Positions 50,932 through 58,423 of a stretch of DNA of 64,000 bases are shown here, one piece after another. Within the stretch, counting starts at the first letter, position 1. Every line of letters begins with the position of its first letter. A program made the translations under genes and the position numbers. The stretch covers positions 296,501-360,500 of the forward strand of contig JACJYG010000008.1 of the NCBI GenBank assembly GCA_020636215.1, in the 5' to 3' direction. Below the pieces are notes generated by a model. It made no database searches. It saw nothing but the letters and a program-made list of their open reading frames with translations, and had not been told where the DNA came from. Source of the stretch: Lewinellaceae bacterium (GTDB taxonomy: Bacteria > Bacteroidota > Bacteroidia > Chitinophagales > Saprospiraceae).

Positions 50932-51336
50932 GAAATGAGGGGTTCTTCCCCTTTTCCTTAAGAGCTTTTTGAGAGAGATACTAATTACTTCTTTTTAGTT
51001 TCCTGTCTACGTACCAAATCTTTTGAACAAGACGGTAGTGTGCCATCTCTGCATTTACAGCACTGTATCATGTGCGGTATGCTTCTGCAGCGTGTATGGC
51101 GCTACATTAAGATACAGAGCCCTTGCGGTTCTGAAAAGCCTATTGTTGTGAGCAGCGTTGCCAACACTGGGGGGTAGTTGGTGCGTTGCTCGCGCAATAG
51201 CGCTTTCATTTCAAGATAACAGGAGCTCCCGTAACGGGGTTCCAAAGGAGTGAGTGGGCCCGGTTCATTTTTGGGGGGTAGAATCGGCCCAAAACTCACC
51301 ACCAGGGTAGAAGGCAACTTCTACCCTTTATTTTAT
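50932..51336 (+). ncRNA. Candidate structured non-coding RNA with its own terminator
   Basis: The 400 bp between the repeat array and rpiB has no plausible gene but a run of stems that use G-U pairs as RNA does: 51116-51132 (agagcc/ggttct), 51150-51191 (gagca...tgctc with a ccaac/gttgg inner stem), 51192-51203 (gcgc/gcgc), 51222-51243 (ggagctccc/ggggttcc) and 51250-51299 (gtgag..gggcc/ggccc..ctcac). A textbook intrinsic terminator follows at 51304-51336, which must end some plus-strand transcript. I looked for tmRNA (no mRNA-like tag or TTCGA T-loop), RNase P (no GAGGAAAGTCC) and SRP signatures and saw none. The identity is unknown; the ends are estimates. Confidence 0.4.
51304..51336 (+). 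terminator. Intrinsic terminator of the candidate RNA
   Basis: A perfect 10-bp stem (agggtagaag at 51304-51313 with cttctaccct at 51318-51327) with a stable gcaa tetraloop is followed by ttattttat. No protein gene precedes it on this strand within about 1.2 kb, which points to a non-coding transcript. Confidence 0.8.
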
Positions 51337-51375
51337 ACAAGAGCCGCTCTGGTGCTTCACCAGAGCGGCCCTTGT
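51337..51375 (-). terminator. Strong hairpin after rpiB
   Basis: An 18-bp stem (51337-51354 with 51358-51375, one mismatch) with a 3-nt loop lies 20 bp past the rpiB stop codon on the minus strand. It probably ends the DUF2723-rpiB transcript and insulates it from the plus-strand RNA region. Confidence 0.75.
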
Positions 51376-51394
51376 AATTGACACACTATTACAT

Positions 51395-51835
51395 CTACTT
51401 CAGCGGTATTTTTGCCACTCGGCGGGCGTGCCGGCCACCTTCAAATTCCGCATCCAGGAAAGCTTCAACAATGGCCAGCGCCAAATCTTCAGCAATAAAG
51501 CGCACCGGCAGGGAAAGTACATTTGCGTCGTTATGGCTACGGGCCAGGCGGGCCAGTTCTTCATCCCAGCAAACCGCCGCCCGGATACCGGAATGCTTGT
51601 TGGCTGTCATTGCCACGCCATTGCCACTGCCACAAAGGACGATGCCGAGCTCCGCCCTGCCCTTTTCCACCTGTTCCGCTACGGGATGCACAAAATCCGC
51701 GTAATCGACGGAGTCCGGAGAGTTCGTTCCAAAATCCAGCACTTCAATACCCCTGGACCTCAGTAAATCAATGATACTTTCCTTGTAGGGAAAGCCAGCG
51801 TGGTCACAACCTATGGCGAGGGTTTTAATTTCCAT
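51395..51835 (-). CDS. rpiB: Ribose-5-phosphate isomerase B
   Basis: This 146-residue protein matches RpiB/LacAB: AIGCDHAGFPYKESI at the start (His in the active-site DHAG motif), VLCGSGNGVAM with the catalytic Cys at about 70, HSGIRAAVCWDE, HNDANVLSLPVRFI and the closing GGRHARRV. It interconverts ribose 5-phosphate and ribulose 5-phosphate in the cytoplasm. Its start codon lies 11 bp inside the 3' end of the large DUF2723 gene, so the two are translationally coupled. Confidence 0.95.
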   Translation of the reverse strand: MEIKTLAIGCDHAGFPYKESIIDLLRSRGIEVLDFGTNSPDSVDYADFVHPVAEQVEKGRAELGIVLCGSGNGVAMTANKHSGIRAAVCWDEELARLARSHNDANVLSLPVRFIAEDLALAIVEAFLDAEFEGGRHARRVAKIPLK

Positions 51836-54800
51836 CTTGCAAAGGTGTAGTTTCGGTATCCTCTACGGCAAAGGGAGCAAAGAGTTCCTCCATTTGTTTG
51901 GTAAACTCCTCATCCTTATTCTGGCGGGCGGCGCGCAGGATGTCATCCTTGGTGCGCATCGCCAGCAGATAGTCCGTTTCATAGCTGGATTCCAGCACAT
52001 CAACCGGCAGCGAGTTGTAGAAAGCCAGGTGATCCGCCATTTCATTCGCCAATATCTCCAAATGTGGCTTGGCCTTATCATAGGCGTCGGCCTGCAGGTA
52101 CACAGAAATCATATAGTAAGCCCGGTAGTCGTAGGGGAAATTCATTTCCGGGAACGCTTCGAAATACTTGTCGATCATTTGAACGGCACGCTCCTTGTCT
52201 CCCTCTTTCAAGAATTCCAGAGCTGCCCGCCGCATGCTCAATTGATGGCTCTGAATACTGGGGGCATAGCTCTGGTCAACAAACAGATCATATTTATCAA
52301 AGCCTCCCCAGCGGAACTTGTCCATGACATTATGGTAGACGGAATCCGCATTAACCCGGCCACTTCCAATGATGCCGTACTGAGGGTCACTTGGCGTTCG
52401 GACGGGAATGATGCGCAAGGCAAGGCCTTCCAGTTGCATATAGTCGTCAAGGCCGAAAAGTTTCTCCTGCCGGCAGGTTACCGCGAAGTAAATAGGCCGT
52501 TTCCAGAGGTTAGAAGCCAGAATATCGAGAATGGCAATCTCATCCTTGATCAGGTAATCGTTGTCTTTTAGGTTCAGCGGAATGGCCTGCGCGATCGAGG
52601 CCGTGTCCTCTATGCCGACTACCCCACTGGACAATACTGCTTCCCGGTTGACCGGTATGAAAACCTGCTTGGTGGAATAATAGCTTTCCAGTTCCCGCCC
52701 GGAAGACATGGGCAGCGGGTGGTCTTCACCGATAAATCGGATGAAATTATCCAGCGTTGTGGGGCGGTCCTGCCCACTAGGGTTGTAATAAAACAACTGA
52801 TTGCGTTTCTTCCCCCGCAGCGCATCGCGCGAGATAGACATTTCGATGGGCGGCGAGTCATTGACCTTGCGCCGCAACAGGTCGATATACCAATCGACGG
52901 CAATGAGGCTGAGGTTGACGACCCGAACGTCGGTACGAATACCTTCCACCTCCTGCGCATACCAGAGCGGATAGGTATCGTTGTCGCCATAGGTAAAGAT
53001 GATGGCGTTGGGTGCGCAGCTCTCCAGGAAATTGGAGGCATAATCGCGGGCGCCGGTATGATGCATGCGGCTGTGGTCGTCGAAATTTTGGGTCCCCATC
53101 AGCAGTGGTGCGCTCAGCACGAGCAGAGAAGCCAGTACAGCTGACACCACCCCACTTTGCCGGAGGCGCGACCGCAAAAATTCGAATACAGCCAAAACCC
53201 CCATGCCGATCCAGATACAATAGGTAAAGATGGACCCTACCAATACATAGTCGCGTTCGCGGGGTTCATTGGGTGGCTGGTTGGAATAAATAATAATGCC
53301 GATACCCGTAATTACAAATAGCGCGAGTAAGCCAATCGCATTATAACTGCGGTGGCGGAAGTGGAAGAACAGGCCCAGAATGCCAAACAGGAAGGGCAGC
53401 ATATAATACTTATTGCGGGCCTTGTCATTTTTCATCGATTCAGCCAGATGACTCTGATCGAAGAGCCGCAGGTTGTCGATGAAAGGAATGCCGGAAATCC
53501 AATGGCCCGCAGATTTATTCCAGGGGTAGAAGCCCTGCTCGCCATTCTGGCGGCCGGAGAAGTTCCACATAAAATATCGCCAGTACATCCAACCCAGCTG
53601 ATAACTGAATAGGAATTGAATATTATCCAGCTGATTGGGGCGGCCTGCCGGCAAGGGGGCATTGGGGTTCAGGCCCATCCAGCGTTTGTACAGAGCCGGG
53701 CGCCCCTGCGTATAGTCTCCCATACGAGGGAACAACATCTTGTCAGAATTCCGGTATACGTAGGATATCTTCTGGTCTACAATTTCGTAATGGTCGCCTA
53801 CCCGGCCGTAGCGGTCACTGGTTTCGGTTTCTATCGGTTTCGCGTCAAAGTGCGGCCCGCGCAATAGCGCGCGTTCGCCGTATTGTTCGCGGTTGAGGTA
53901 GGGGAGCAGCCGCATGGCGTCGCTCGGAGCGTTCATATTGATCGGCGGATTGGCATTGGCGCGAATGACGATGACGCCGATAGTCGAGAAGCCAATTATG
54001 ACCAGCGTAGCGCCCAATATCAGGTACTGGAGCGCCAGATTGCCTTTTTGGTGCGCATAACGCAATCCAAAGAAAATAAGCCCACCTACAATGAGCAGCG
54101 TGGGCAATAGGCCAGAGTTGAACGGCAGCCCCATGCCATTGACCGTAAGTAACTCCATTGCTACCCACAACCGGGGAATACCTACGATAATGAGCACCTG
54201 TATACCCACAATAGCCGCCAGGCCGGCAAAGCCAGCTATAAAGATACCGCTCCAGTTGTGCTTGTGGTATTTCTTGAAGTAATAGAACAGGGCCAGCGCC
54301 GGAAACGTCAGGATACTCAAAAGGTGAACACCAATAGACAGTCCAGCGGCATAAACCGTAAACAGCAACCAACGGTCGGCCTGCTGATTGTCCGGCAGAC
54401 GGTACCACTTCATCATGGACCAGAGGGTCAGCGTGGTAAAGAAAGTTGACATTGCGTAAACTTCCCCTTCCACTGCTGAGAACCAAACAGAAGTAGCGAA
54501 GGCCGTTGACAGGCCGGCTACCAGGCCAGCACCAGCCGTCGCGATGCTCTGGGCATTGTCGAGTTGGCCCTCGCGGCCCACCAGAGCCATTTCACCGAGG
54601 ATGATGGTCGTCCAGCAAATGAACATGGCGGCGAAAGCAGTACAGGCGGCCGACATCAGGTTGACGGATAGGGCTATATCCGAAGGGTTATTGGAAACCA
54701 GCTCGGCAACGGCCGTGAACATACGCCCGACGATCATGAAGAGGGGCGCGCCGGGGGGGTGCACCACCTGGAGTTTATAAGCTCCCAGGATGAATTCTCC

Positions 54801-54908
54801 ACAATCCCAAAGGCTACCGGTGGGTTCTACCGAGAAGAAATAAACCACGAGCGCAATGGCAAAAACAAGCCAGCCGGCAATGATGTGTAAGCGTTTCGTT
54901 GATCCCAT
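51825..54908 (-). CDS. DUF2723 (TMEM260-like) membrane glycosyltransferase-family protein
   Basis: This 1027-residue protein has an N-terminal GT-C-like membrane part (about 12 segments to residue 590) carrying the family signature EPTGSLWDCGEF and a VVHPPGAPLFMIVGRMF block, then a soluble C-terminal half with TPR-like helices at about 900-1000. DUF2723 includes human TMEM260, an ER protein O-mannosyltransferase, so a sugar transfer from a polyprenyl donor to envelope or secreted proteins is the likely role; this is family-level inference. The acidic pair in the first loop (DCGEF) is consistent with that. It is 17% longer than a bare GT-C core. It overlaps rpiB by 11 bp. Confidence 0.88.
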   Translation of the reverse strand: MGSTKRLHIIAGWLVFAIALVVYFFSVEPTGSLWDCGEFILGAYKLQVVHPPGAPLFMIVGRMFTAVAELVSNNPSDIALSVNLMSAACTAFAAMFICWTTIILGEMALVGREGQLDNAQSIATAGAGLVAGLSTAFATSVWFSAVEGEVYAMSTFFTTLTLWSMMKWYRLPDNQQADRWLLFTVYAAGLSIGVHLLSILTFPALALFYYFKKYHKHNWSGIFIAGFAGLAAIVGIQVLIIVGIPRLWVAMELLTVNGMGLPFNSGLLPTLLIVGGLIFFGLRYAHQKGNLALQYLILGATLVIIGFSTIGVIVIRANANPPINMNAPSDAMRLLPYLNREQYGERALLRGPHFDAKPIETETSDRYGRVGDHYEIVDQKISYVYRNSDKMLFPRMGDYTQGRPALYKRWMGLNPNAPLPAGRPNQLDNIQFLFSYQLGWMYWRYFMWNFSGRQNGEQGFYPWNKSAGHWISGIPFIDNLRLFDQSHLAESMKNDKARNKYYMLPFLFGILGLFFHFRHRSYNAIGLLALFVITGIGIIIYSNQPPNEPRERDYVLVGSIFTYCIWIGMGVLAVFEFLRSRLRQSGVVSAVLASLLVLSAPLLMGTQNFDDHSRMHHTGARDYASNFLESCAPNAIIFTYGDNDTYPLWYAQEVEGIRTDVRVVNLSLIAVDWYIDLLRRKVNDSPPIEMSISRDALRGKKRNQLFYYNPSGQDRPTTLDNFIRFIGEDHPLPMSSGRELESYYSTKQVFIPVNREAVLSSGVVGIEDTASIAQAIPLNLKDNDYLIKDEIAILDILASNLWKRPIYFAVTCRQEKLFGLDDYMQLEGLALRIIPVRTPSDPQYGIIGSGRVNADSVYHNVMDKFRWGGFDKYDLFVDQSYAPSIQSHQLSMRRAALEFLKEGDKERAVQMIDKYFEAFPEMNFPYDYRAYYMISVYLQADAYDKAKPHLEILANEMADHLAFYNSLPVDVLESSYETDYLLAMRTKDDILRAARQNKDEEFTKQMEELFAPFAVEDTETTPLQDGN

Positions 54909-55155
54909 TGAGTATTCCTGTTGTTTAACTTAGGTTGGATGCCCCTCAACACATTGTATATCAAGAATCAGGGGCGCCCGAGTCATGAACTGCAAAAGTA
55001 AAAAATTATTGCTACTGCCAGCGGTCCGGCCAGCTTTCTGTTTCTATTTGGAAAAAAGATTGCCGATTATTGCATCATAAAAAGCTATTTGCTTACTATG
55101 CAGCGGCCCAACTGCCGGGGGGCTTTACACAGGCCCCCTTTCAAACTGTTAACTT
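54909..55155. other. Divergent intergenic region
   Basis: These 247 bp separate the DUF2723 gene (minus) from the DUF4834 gene (plus) and should hold both promoters. A ctatttgg and a ctatttgc motif resemble incomplete -7 elements. A GC-rich hairpin (gggggc at 55118-55123 with gccccc at 55133-55138) is followed by T residues 18 bp before the DUF4834 start. No gene is seen. Confidence 0.4.
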
Positions 55156-55332
55156 ATGAAACTGATTTTCACCATTTTGATCGTTTATTTGCTCTATCGC
55201 TTTCTTTTCACCCCTTCTGCATTGGAAAGGGGTAGGGAAAACCGGCAGGAACACATCCGCCGGGAAGAGCCCCCGCAACAGGAGGCGAAACGCGATGAAG
55301 GGGAATACATTGATTACGAAGAAGTAGATTGA
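55156..55332 (+). CDS. DUF4834 family small membrane protein
   Basis: A 58-residue protein: one N-terminal membrane helix (MKLIFTILIVYLLYRFLF) followed by a charged tail with paired Arg/Glu and the conserved closing GEYIDYEEVD. This start-helix and end motif are the hallmarks of the DUF4834 family of Bacteroidota. Function is unknown; a membrane-tethered adaptor is possible. The stop codon is 2 bp before the start of the RluA-type gene, so they are co-transcribed. Confidence 0.85.
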   Translation: MKLIFTILIVYLLYRFLFTPSALERGRENRQEHIRREEPPQQEAKRDEGEYIDYEEVD

Positions 55333-55334
55333 AT

Positions 55335-56009
55335 ATGGAACCCACTTTCCAGATCGGAAGCCTGGTGCTGTACAAAAACAACCAGCTCATTGCCTTCAAC
55401 AAGCCGGCGGGCATCCCGGTGCAGGAAGACAAAACCGGTGATAAAGCATTGATCAACCTCGGAGAGATCTATGCCCAATCCAAATTGCACCTTATCCATC
55501 GCCTCGACCGGCCAGCCACGGGCATCGCGCTGTTTGCTAAAACACCGGGGGCGCTGGCCAGCCTGAACGAACAGTTCCGAAACCGGGAAGTGGAAAAGGT
55601 ATATCTGGCCGTTGTTGGAGAAAAGCCTGAGCCGGAAGAAGGACACCTCCGGCACTATCTCCTTAAAAATGGCCGCCTGAACCGAACGGCGACGGTTGAA
55701 GAGGAAAAACCCGGCGCCCGAATGGCGGAACTCTCCTACCGCTATCTGCGCAGCATCGAACGTTACCATCTATTGGAAGTACGACTGCTAAGTGGGCGCC
55801 ACCATCAGATACGGGCCCAGCTGGCAGCCATCGGCCTGCCCATAAAAGGCGACGTTAAGTACGGTTTCCGGCGAAGCAACCCCGACCGCTCCATCCATCT
55901 GCACGCCTGGAAACTCCGCTTTCGCCACCCTGTATCCAATGAATGGGAGGAGATCGTAGCTCCTGTGCCTGCCGACGACCCCGTTTGGAAAGCATTTGAA
56001 ATAGCCTGA
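55335..56009 (+). CDS. RluA-family pseudouridine synthase
   Basis: This 224-residue synthase starts at the ATG at 55335. The catalytic motif HRLDRPATGI has the nucleophilic Asp58, preceded by the NKPAGIPV substrate loop and followed by EKVYLAVVGEKP and the LLSGRHHQIRAQLAAIGLPIKGDVKYG motif, all in standard order. No S4 RNA-binding domain is fused, so it is a short RluA-type enzyme acting on rRNA or tRNA uridines; the target position is not predictable. The next gene, rsmG, is also an RNA-modifying enzyme. Confidence 0.92.
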   Translation: MEPTFQIGSLVLYKNNQLIAFNKPAGIPVQEDKTGDKALINLGEIYAQSKLHLIHRLDRPATGIALFAKTPGALASLNEQFRNREVEKVYLAVVGEKPEPEEGHLRHYLLKNGRLNRTATVEEEKPGARMAELSYRYLRSIERYHLLEVRLLSGRHHQIRAQLAAIGLPIKGDVKYGFRRSNPDRSIHLHAWKLRFRHPVSNEWEEIVAPVPADDPVWKAFEIA

Positions 56010-56014
56010 CCCCC

Positions 56015-56641
56015 ATGGAAATCATCCTGAAATACTTCCCGAAACTTACGGAATCCCAACGGGATCAGTTTGCACAACTGGGGCCGCTCTTCCGGGAGTG
56101 GAACGATAAGATCAATGTCATTTCCCGCAAAGATATTGACAATCTTTACGCCCATCATATCCTGCATTCCATGGCCCTGGCAAAGGTGATCACCTTCAAA
56201 TCCGGAGCCGATATTTTGGACCTGGGCACCGGCGGCGGCCTTCCCGGCATTCCGCTGGCCATCCTATTTCCGGAAACACAATTCACGCTGATTGATGGTA
56301 CACGAAAGAAAATTTTGGTCGTCGAAGAAATCAGCCAAGCCATTGGCCTAACCAACGTGAAAGCCCAGCATATAAGGGCGGAAGAGGTGAAACAACGCTT
56401 CGATTTTGTCGTTAGCCGCGCAGTGGCTAGCCTCGACAAGCTGGTGGAGTGGAGCTTCCCGCTGATCAAAAAGAAACAACAACACGCTCTGCCTAACGGG
56501 CTGTTAACCCTTAAAGGAGGGGATATTAAGGCTGAGATAAAGGCCCTGGCTCGAGGTTCCTATGCCGAAATATTCCAACTCTCCGAATTCTTCAAAGAAG
56601 AATATTATTTGGAGAAATTTGCCGTTTACGTGCAGGCGTAA
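56015..56641 (+). CDS. rsmG: 16S rRNA (guanine-527 N7)-methyltransferase RsmG
   Basis: This 208-residue methyltransferase has the RsmG signatures: an N-terminal helical part ending WNDKINVISRKDIDNLYAHHILHS, the SAM-binding DLGTGGGLPGIPLAILFPE (about 69-87) and DFVVSRAVASLDKLVEWS with the conserved SRA motif. It methylates G527 of 16S rRNA in the 530 loop. It starts 5 bp after the pseudouridine synthase stop codon, so DUF4834-rluA-rsmG form one operon. Confidence 0.95.
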   Translation: MEIILKYFPKLTESQRDQFAQLGPLFREWNDKINVISRKDIDNLYAHHILHSMALAKVITFKSGADILDLGTGGGLPGIPLAILFPETQFTLIDGTRKKILVVEEISQAIGLTNVKAQHIRAEEVKQRFDFVVSRAVASLDKLVEWSFPLIKKKQQHALPNGLLTLKGGDIKAEIKALARGSYAEIFQLSEFFKEEYYLEKFAVYVQA

Positions 56642-56734
56642 TAAATGTGTTAAAAATCCTGAATTTCATACCCTAATCACTTCTTTTTATTCTGTTTTTT
56701 TTGTAAATTATATAGTGAATCAAAAGCTTTGATC

Positions 56735-57160
56735 ATGAAAGCTAATATTCGCGAAATCAGGATTTTTTACAATCCGGAGATCAGGTCTCACAGGATGGCC
56801 GTTGCCCACGCTCAAAGCCTGGCGCCCTTTGTGGAAGCTTATGCCTACGATAAAGCTCCACTGAATGACACCTGCTGGGAGGAAATCCTCAAAGCGCTGG
56901 GGGTACATCCAAAGGAACTACTCAACAAAGCGGACACCTATTACCAGGAAAACATTAAAGGCCACGACTTCGATGAGGAAGGCTGGATACACATCCTAAG
57001 GCACAACCCCTTCCTCATCCAATCGCCGATCGCGGTCAGAGGGCACAAGGCCGTCATTTGTAAAATGCCGACCGATATTTATCGGCTTATGGATACGGAA
57101 GAGTGCCAGGAACTTTTGAAGCATGAGGAATTTATAAATGGAGAAACGCTCTGCTCTTAG
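56735..57160 (+). CDS. ArsC/Spx-like protein lacking the catalytic cysteine
   Basis: From the ATG at 56735 this encodes 141 residues with the thioredoxin-like ArsC/Spx/YffB fold: an opening strand IRIFYNPEIRSHRMAVAHA, a middle helix, and the late QSPIAVRGHKAVICKMP block with the conserved Arg-type position. In ArsC and Spx the first loop reads NPxCSxSR with the reactive Cys; here it is NPEIRSHR, so the cysteine is missing and it cannot be a standard arsenate reductase. It may be regulatory (Spx-like RNA polymerase binding) or have another role. It stands alone on the plus strand. Confidence 0.75.
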   Translation: MKANIREIRIFYNPEIRSHRMAVAHAQSLAPFVEAYAYDKAPLNDTCWEEILKALGVHPKELLNKADTYYQENIKGHDFDEEGWIHILRHNPFLIQSPIAVRGHKAVICKMPTDIYRLMDTEECQELLKHEEFINGETLCS

Positions 57161-57314
57161 GAGCCGTGCCCGGGATGGCCTGAAAAGGCGGCATTAATTT
57201 GCCTATCCTCTAAACGGAAAGCAAAATAATGGGAATAAACGTTTCTCCGCTTTCAGTTTCGCCGGCCTTTTTGTATTTTTGGAGGCCTTTCGCTGTAAAA
57301 ATTAAACCAAGCCT

Positions 57315-57686
57315 ATGTCTTTTGAAGTAGAAGGAAAGCTGATCAAAAAATACGACACCGAGAACAAGACCGGTACCTTTCAGGCGCGGGAGTTCGTGAT
57401 CGAGGTCATGAGCGGCAACTACCCGCAGTTTGTCAAATTCCAATTGGTGCAAGACCGCTGCGCCCTCCTTGACCCCTTTGAAGAAGGAGAAGAGATGAAA
57501 GTCCATTTCGACCTGCGCGGCCGCGAATGGCAAGGTAAATACTTCACTAACCTCAATGCCTGGCGGTTGGAGAAGGCGAGCGCCCATGCAGCCTCAGCGC
57601 CTCCTCCCGCCGAAACAGGCGACGGCTCTTTCCCTTCCGCTGTTGACGAGCCCAGCTCGGCGGCGGATGATGACCTGCCGTTTTAA
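57315..57686 (+). CDS. DUF3127 protein with SSB-like acidic tail
   Basis: This 123-residue protein has an OB-fold-like domain (SFEVEGKLIKKYDTENKTG, REFVIEV, FVKFQLVQDRCALLD, VHFDLRGREWQGKYFTNLNAW), matching DUF3127, a Bacteroidota family with similarity to single-stranded DNA-binding proteins. A flexible Ala/Pro/Ser linker ends in DDDLPF, the same acidic-hydrophobic tip by which SSB recruits partner proteins. The function is inferred as nucleic-acid binding and is not proven. A TAnnTTTG-like element (57274-57281) lies 33 bp upstream and a strong hairpin follows. Confidence 0.8.
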   Translation: MSFEVEGKLIKKYDTENKTGTFQAREFVIEVMSGNYPQFVKFQLVQDRCALLDPFEEGEEMKVHFDLRGREWQGKYFTNLNAWRLEKASAHAASAPPPAETGDGSFPSAVDEPSSAADDDLPF

Positions 57687-57692
57687 TGGCGA

Positions 57693-57733
57693 TACAAGAC
57701 TTCCGGTATTTTGAGAAAATCGGAAGTCTTGTA
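57693..57733 (+). terminator. Hairpin terminator after the DUF3127 gene
   Basis: A perfect 13-bp stem (tacaagacttccg at 57693-57705 with its complement at 57721-57733) is followed by cttttcttt, 7 bp after the DUF3127 stop codon. Confidence 0.8.
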
Positions 57734-57761
57734 CTTTTCTTTGCGTTTCTGCCTTCTAGTC

Positions 57762-58310
57762 ATGAAGCAAATCTCCATTTTATTCTTCCTTTTTCTCTGC
57801 ATCGTTCAACCCGCTAGCGCCCAGCGCCTCACCGGCCTGGCTACCCGTTGGAATGACAGCTTCTCCGAATGGATCGCCTTTACCGACACAGAAGGACAGG
57901 ATGGTGAGCTGCGCCAGCGCTGGCAAGGCCAGGACGACTGGACGGAGTGGCAGTATCGCCTCGGCGAATTCACCGGCAATATCCGCCTGAAATGGAACAA
58001 TAACCCCAACGAATGGGAAGCCCGGGGCGATAATGTCATCGTTTCCGCCCGCACCGTCTGGAATGATAATTTCCGGGAATGGCGCATCACCGATGGGCAA
58101 CATACCATCACCCTCTTTTGCCGTTACGGCAATACTTTTGACGAATGGTCCGTGCGTAGCTCCAATGCCGGCAACTTCGAGATGTATACTCAATGGCAAG
58201 GCGATCCCCGCGACTGGGTTATCGTCGATGAATTAGGCCCAACTGTCAGCCTCCCCACCAGAATGATGATGGCTTTCATTGTTGCCTTCCATAGCTCACC
58301 GAAGGAGTAA
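57762..58310 (+). CDS. Secreted protein with tryptophan-rich WxxxxxEW repeats
   Basis: This 182-residue exported protein starts at the ATG at 57762, with a signal peptide ending PASAQ. The mature part has about six imperfect repeats of roughly 22 residues, each holding a Trp/aromatic, an Asn/Asp-rich turn and a Glu/Asp-Trp pair: RWNDSFSEW, RWQGQDDWTEW, KWNNNPNEW, VWNDNFREW, RYGNTFDEW and QWQGDPRDW. The regular spacing suggests a small beta-propeller or stacked beta-hairpin surface protein, possibly binding carbohydrates. I recognise no named family. No sorting domain is present. It is monocistronic. Confidence 0.75.
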   Translation: MKQISILFFLFLCIVQPASAQRLTGLATRWNDSFSEWIAFTDTEGQDGELRQRWQGQDDWTEWQYRLGEFTGNIRLKWNNNPNEWEARGDNVIVSARTVWNDNFREWRITDGQHTITLFCRYGNTFDEWSVRSSNAGNFEMYTQWQGDPRDWVIVDELGPTVSLPTRMMMAFIVAFHSSPKE

Positions 58311-58423
58311 ACTCCAGGATATTCATCGTACTCCTCCCCGGCCACCCCAGAATCGTACCCGTCCGCTCCCGCAGCCGGGCAAGCATCGTATATCCCCAAG
58401 CTCTTCCAGGTTCGTACATCGAC

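Noticed and set aside
51102..51317. 71-codon minus-strand ORF between the repeat array and rpiB
   Set aside because: It overlaps the strong RNA stems and the terminator and shows no protein features.
50932..51336. tmRNA, RNase P or SRP RNA identity for the structured region
   Set aside because: No tag-peptide ORF or T-loop of tmRNA, no GAGGAAAGTCC block of RNase P and no SRP tetraloop domain could be found, so it is left unclassified.
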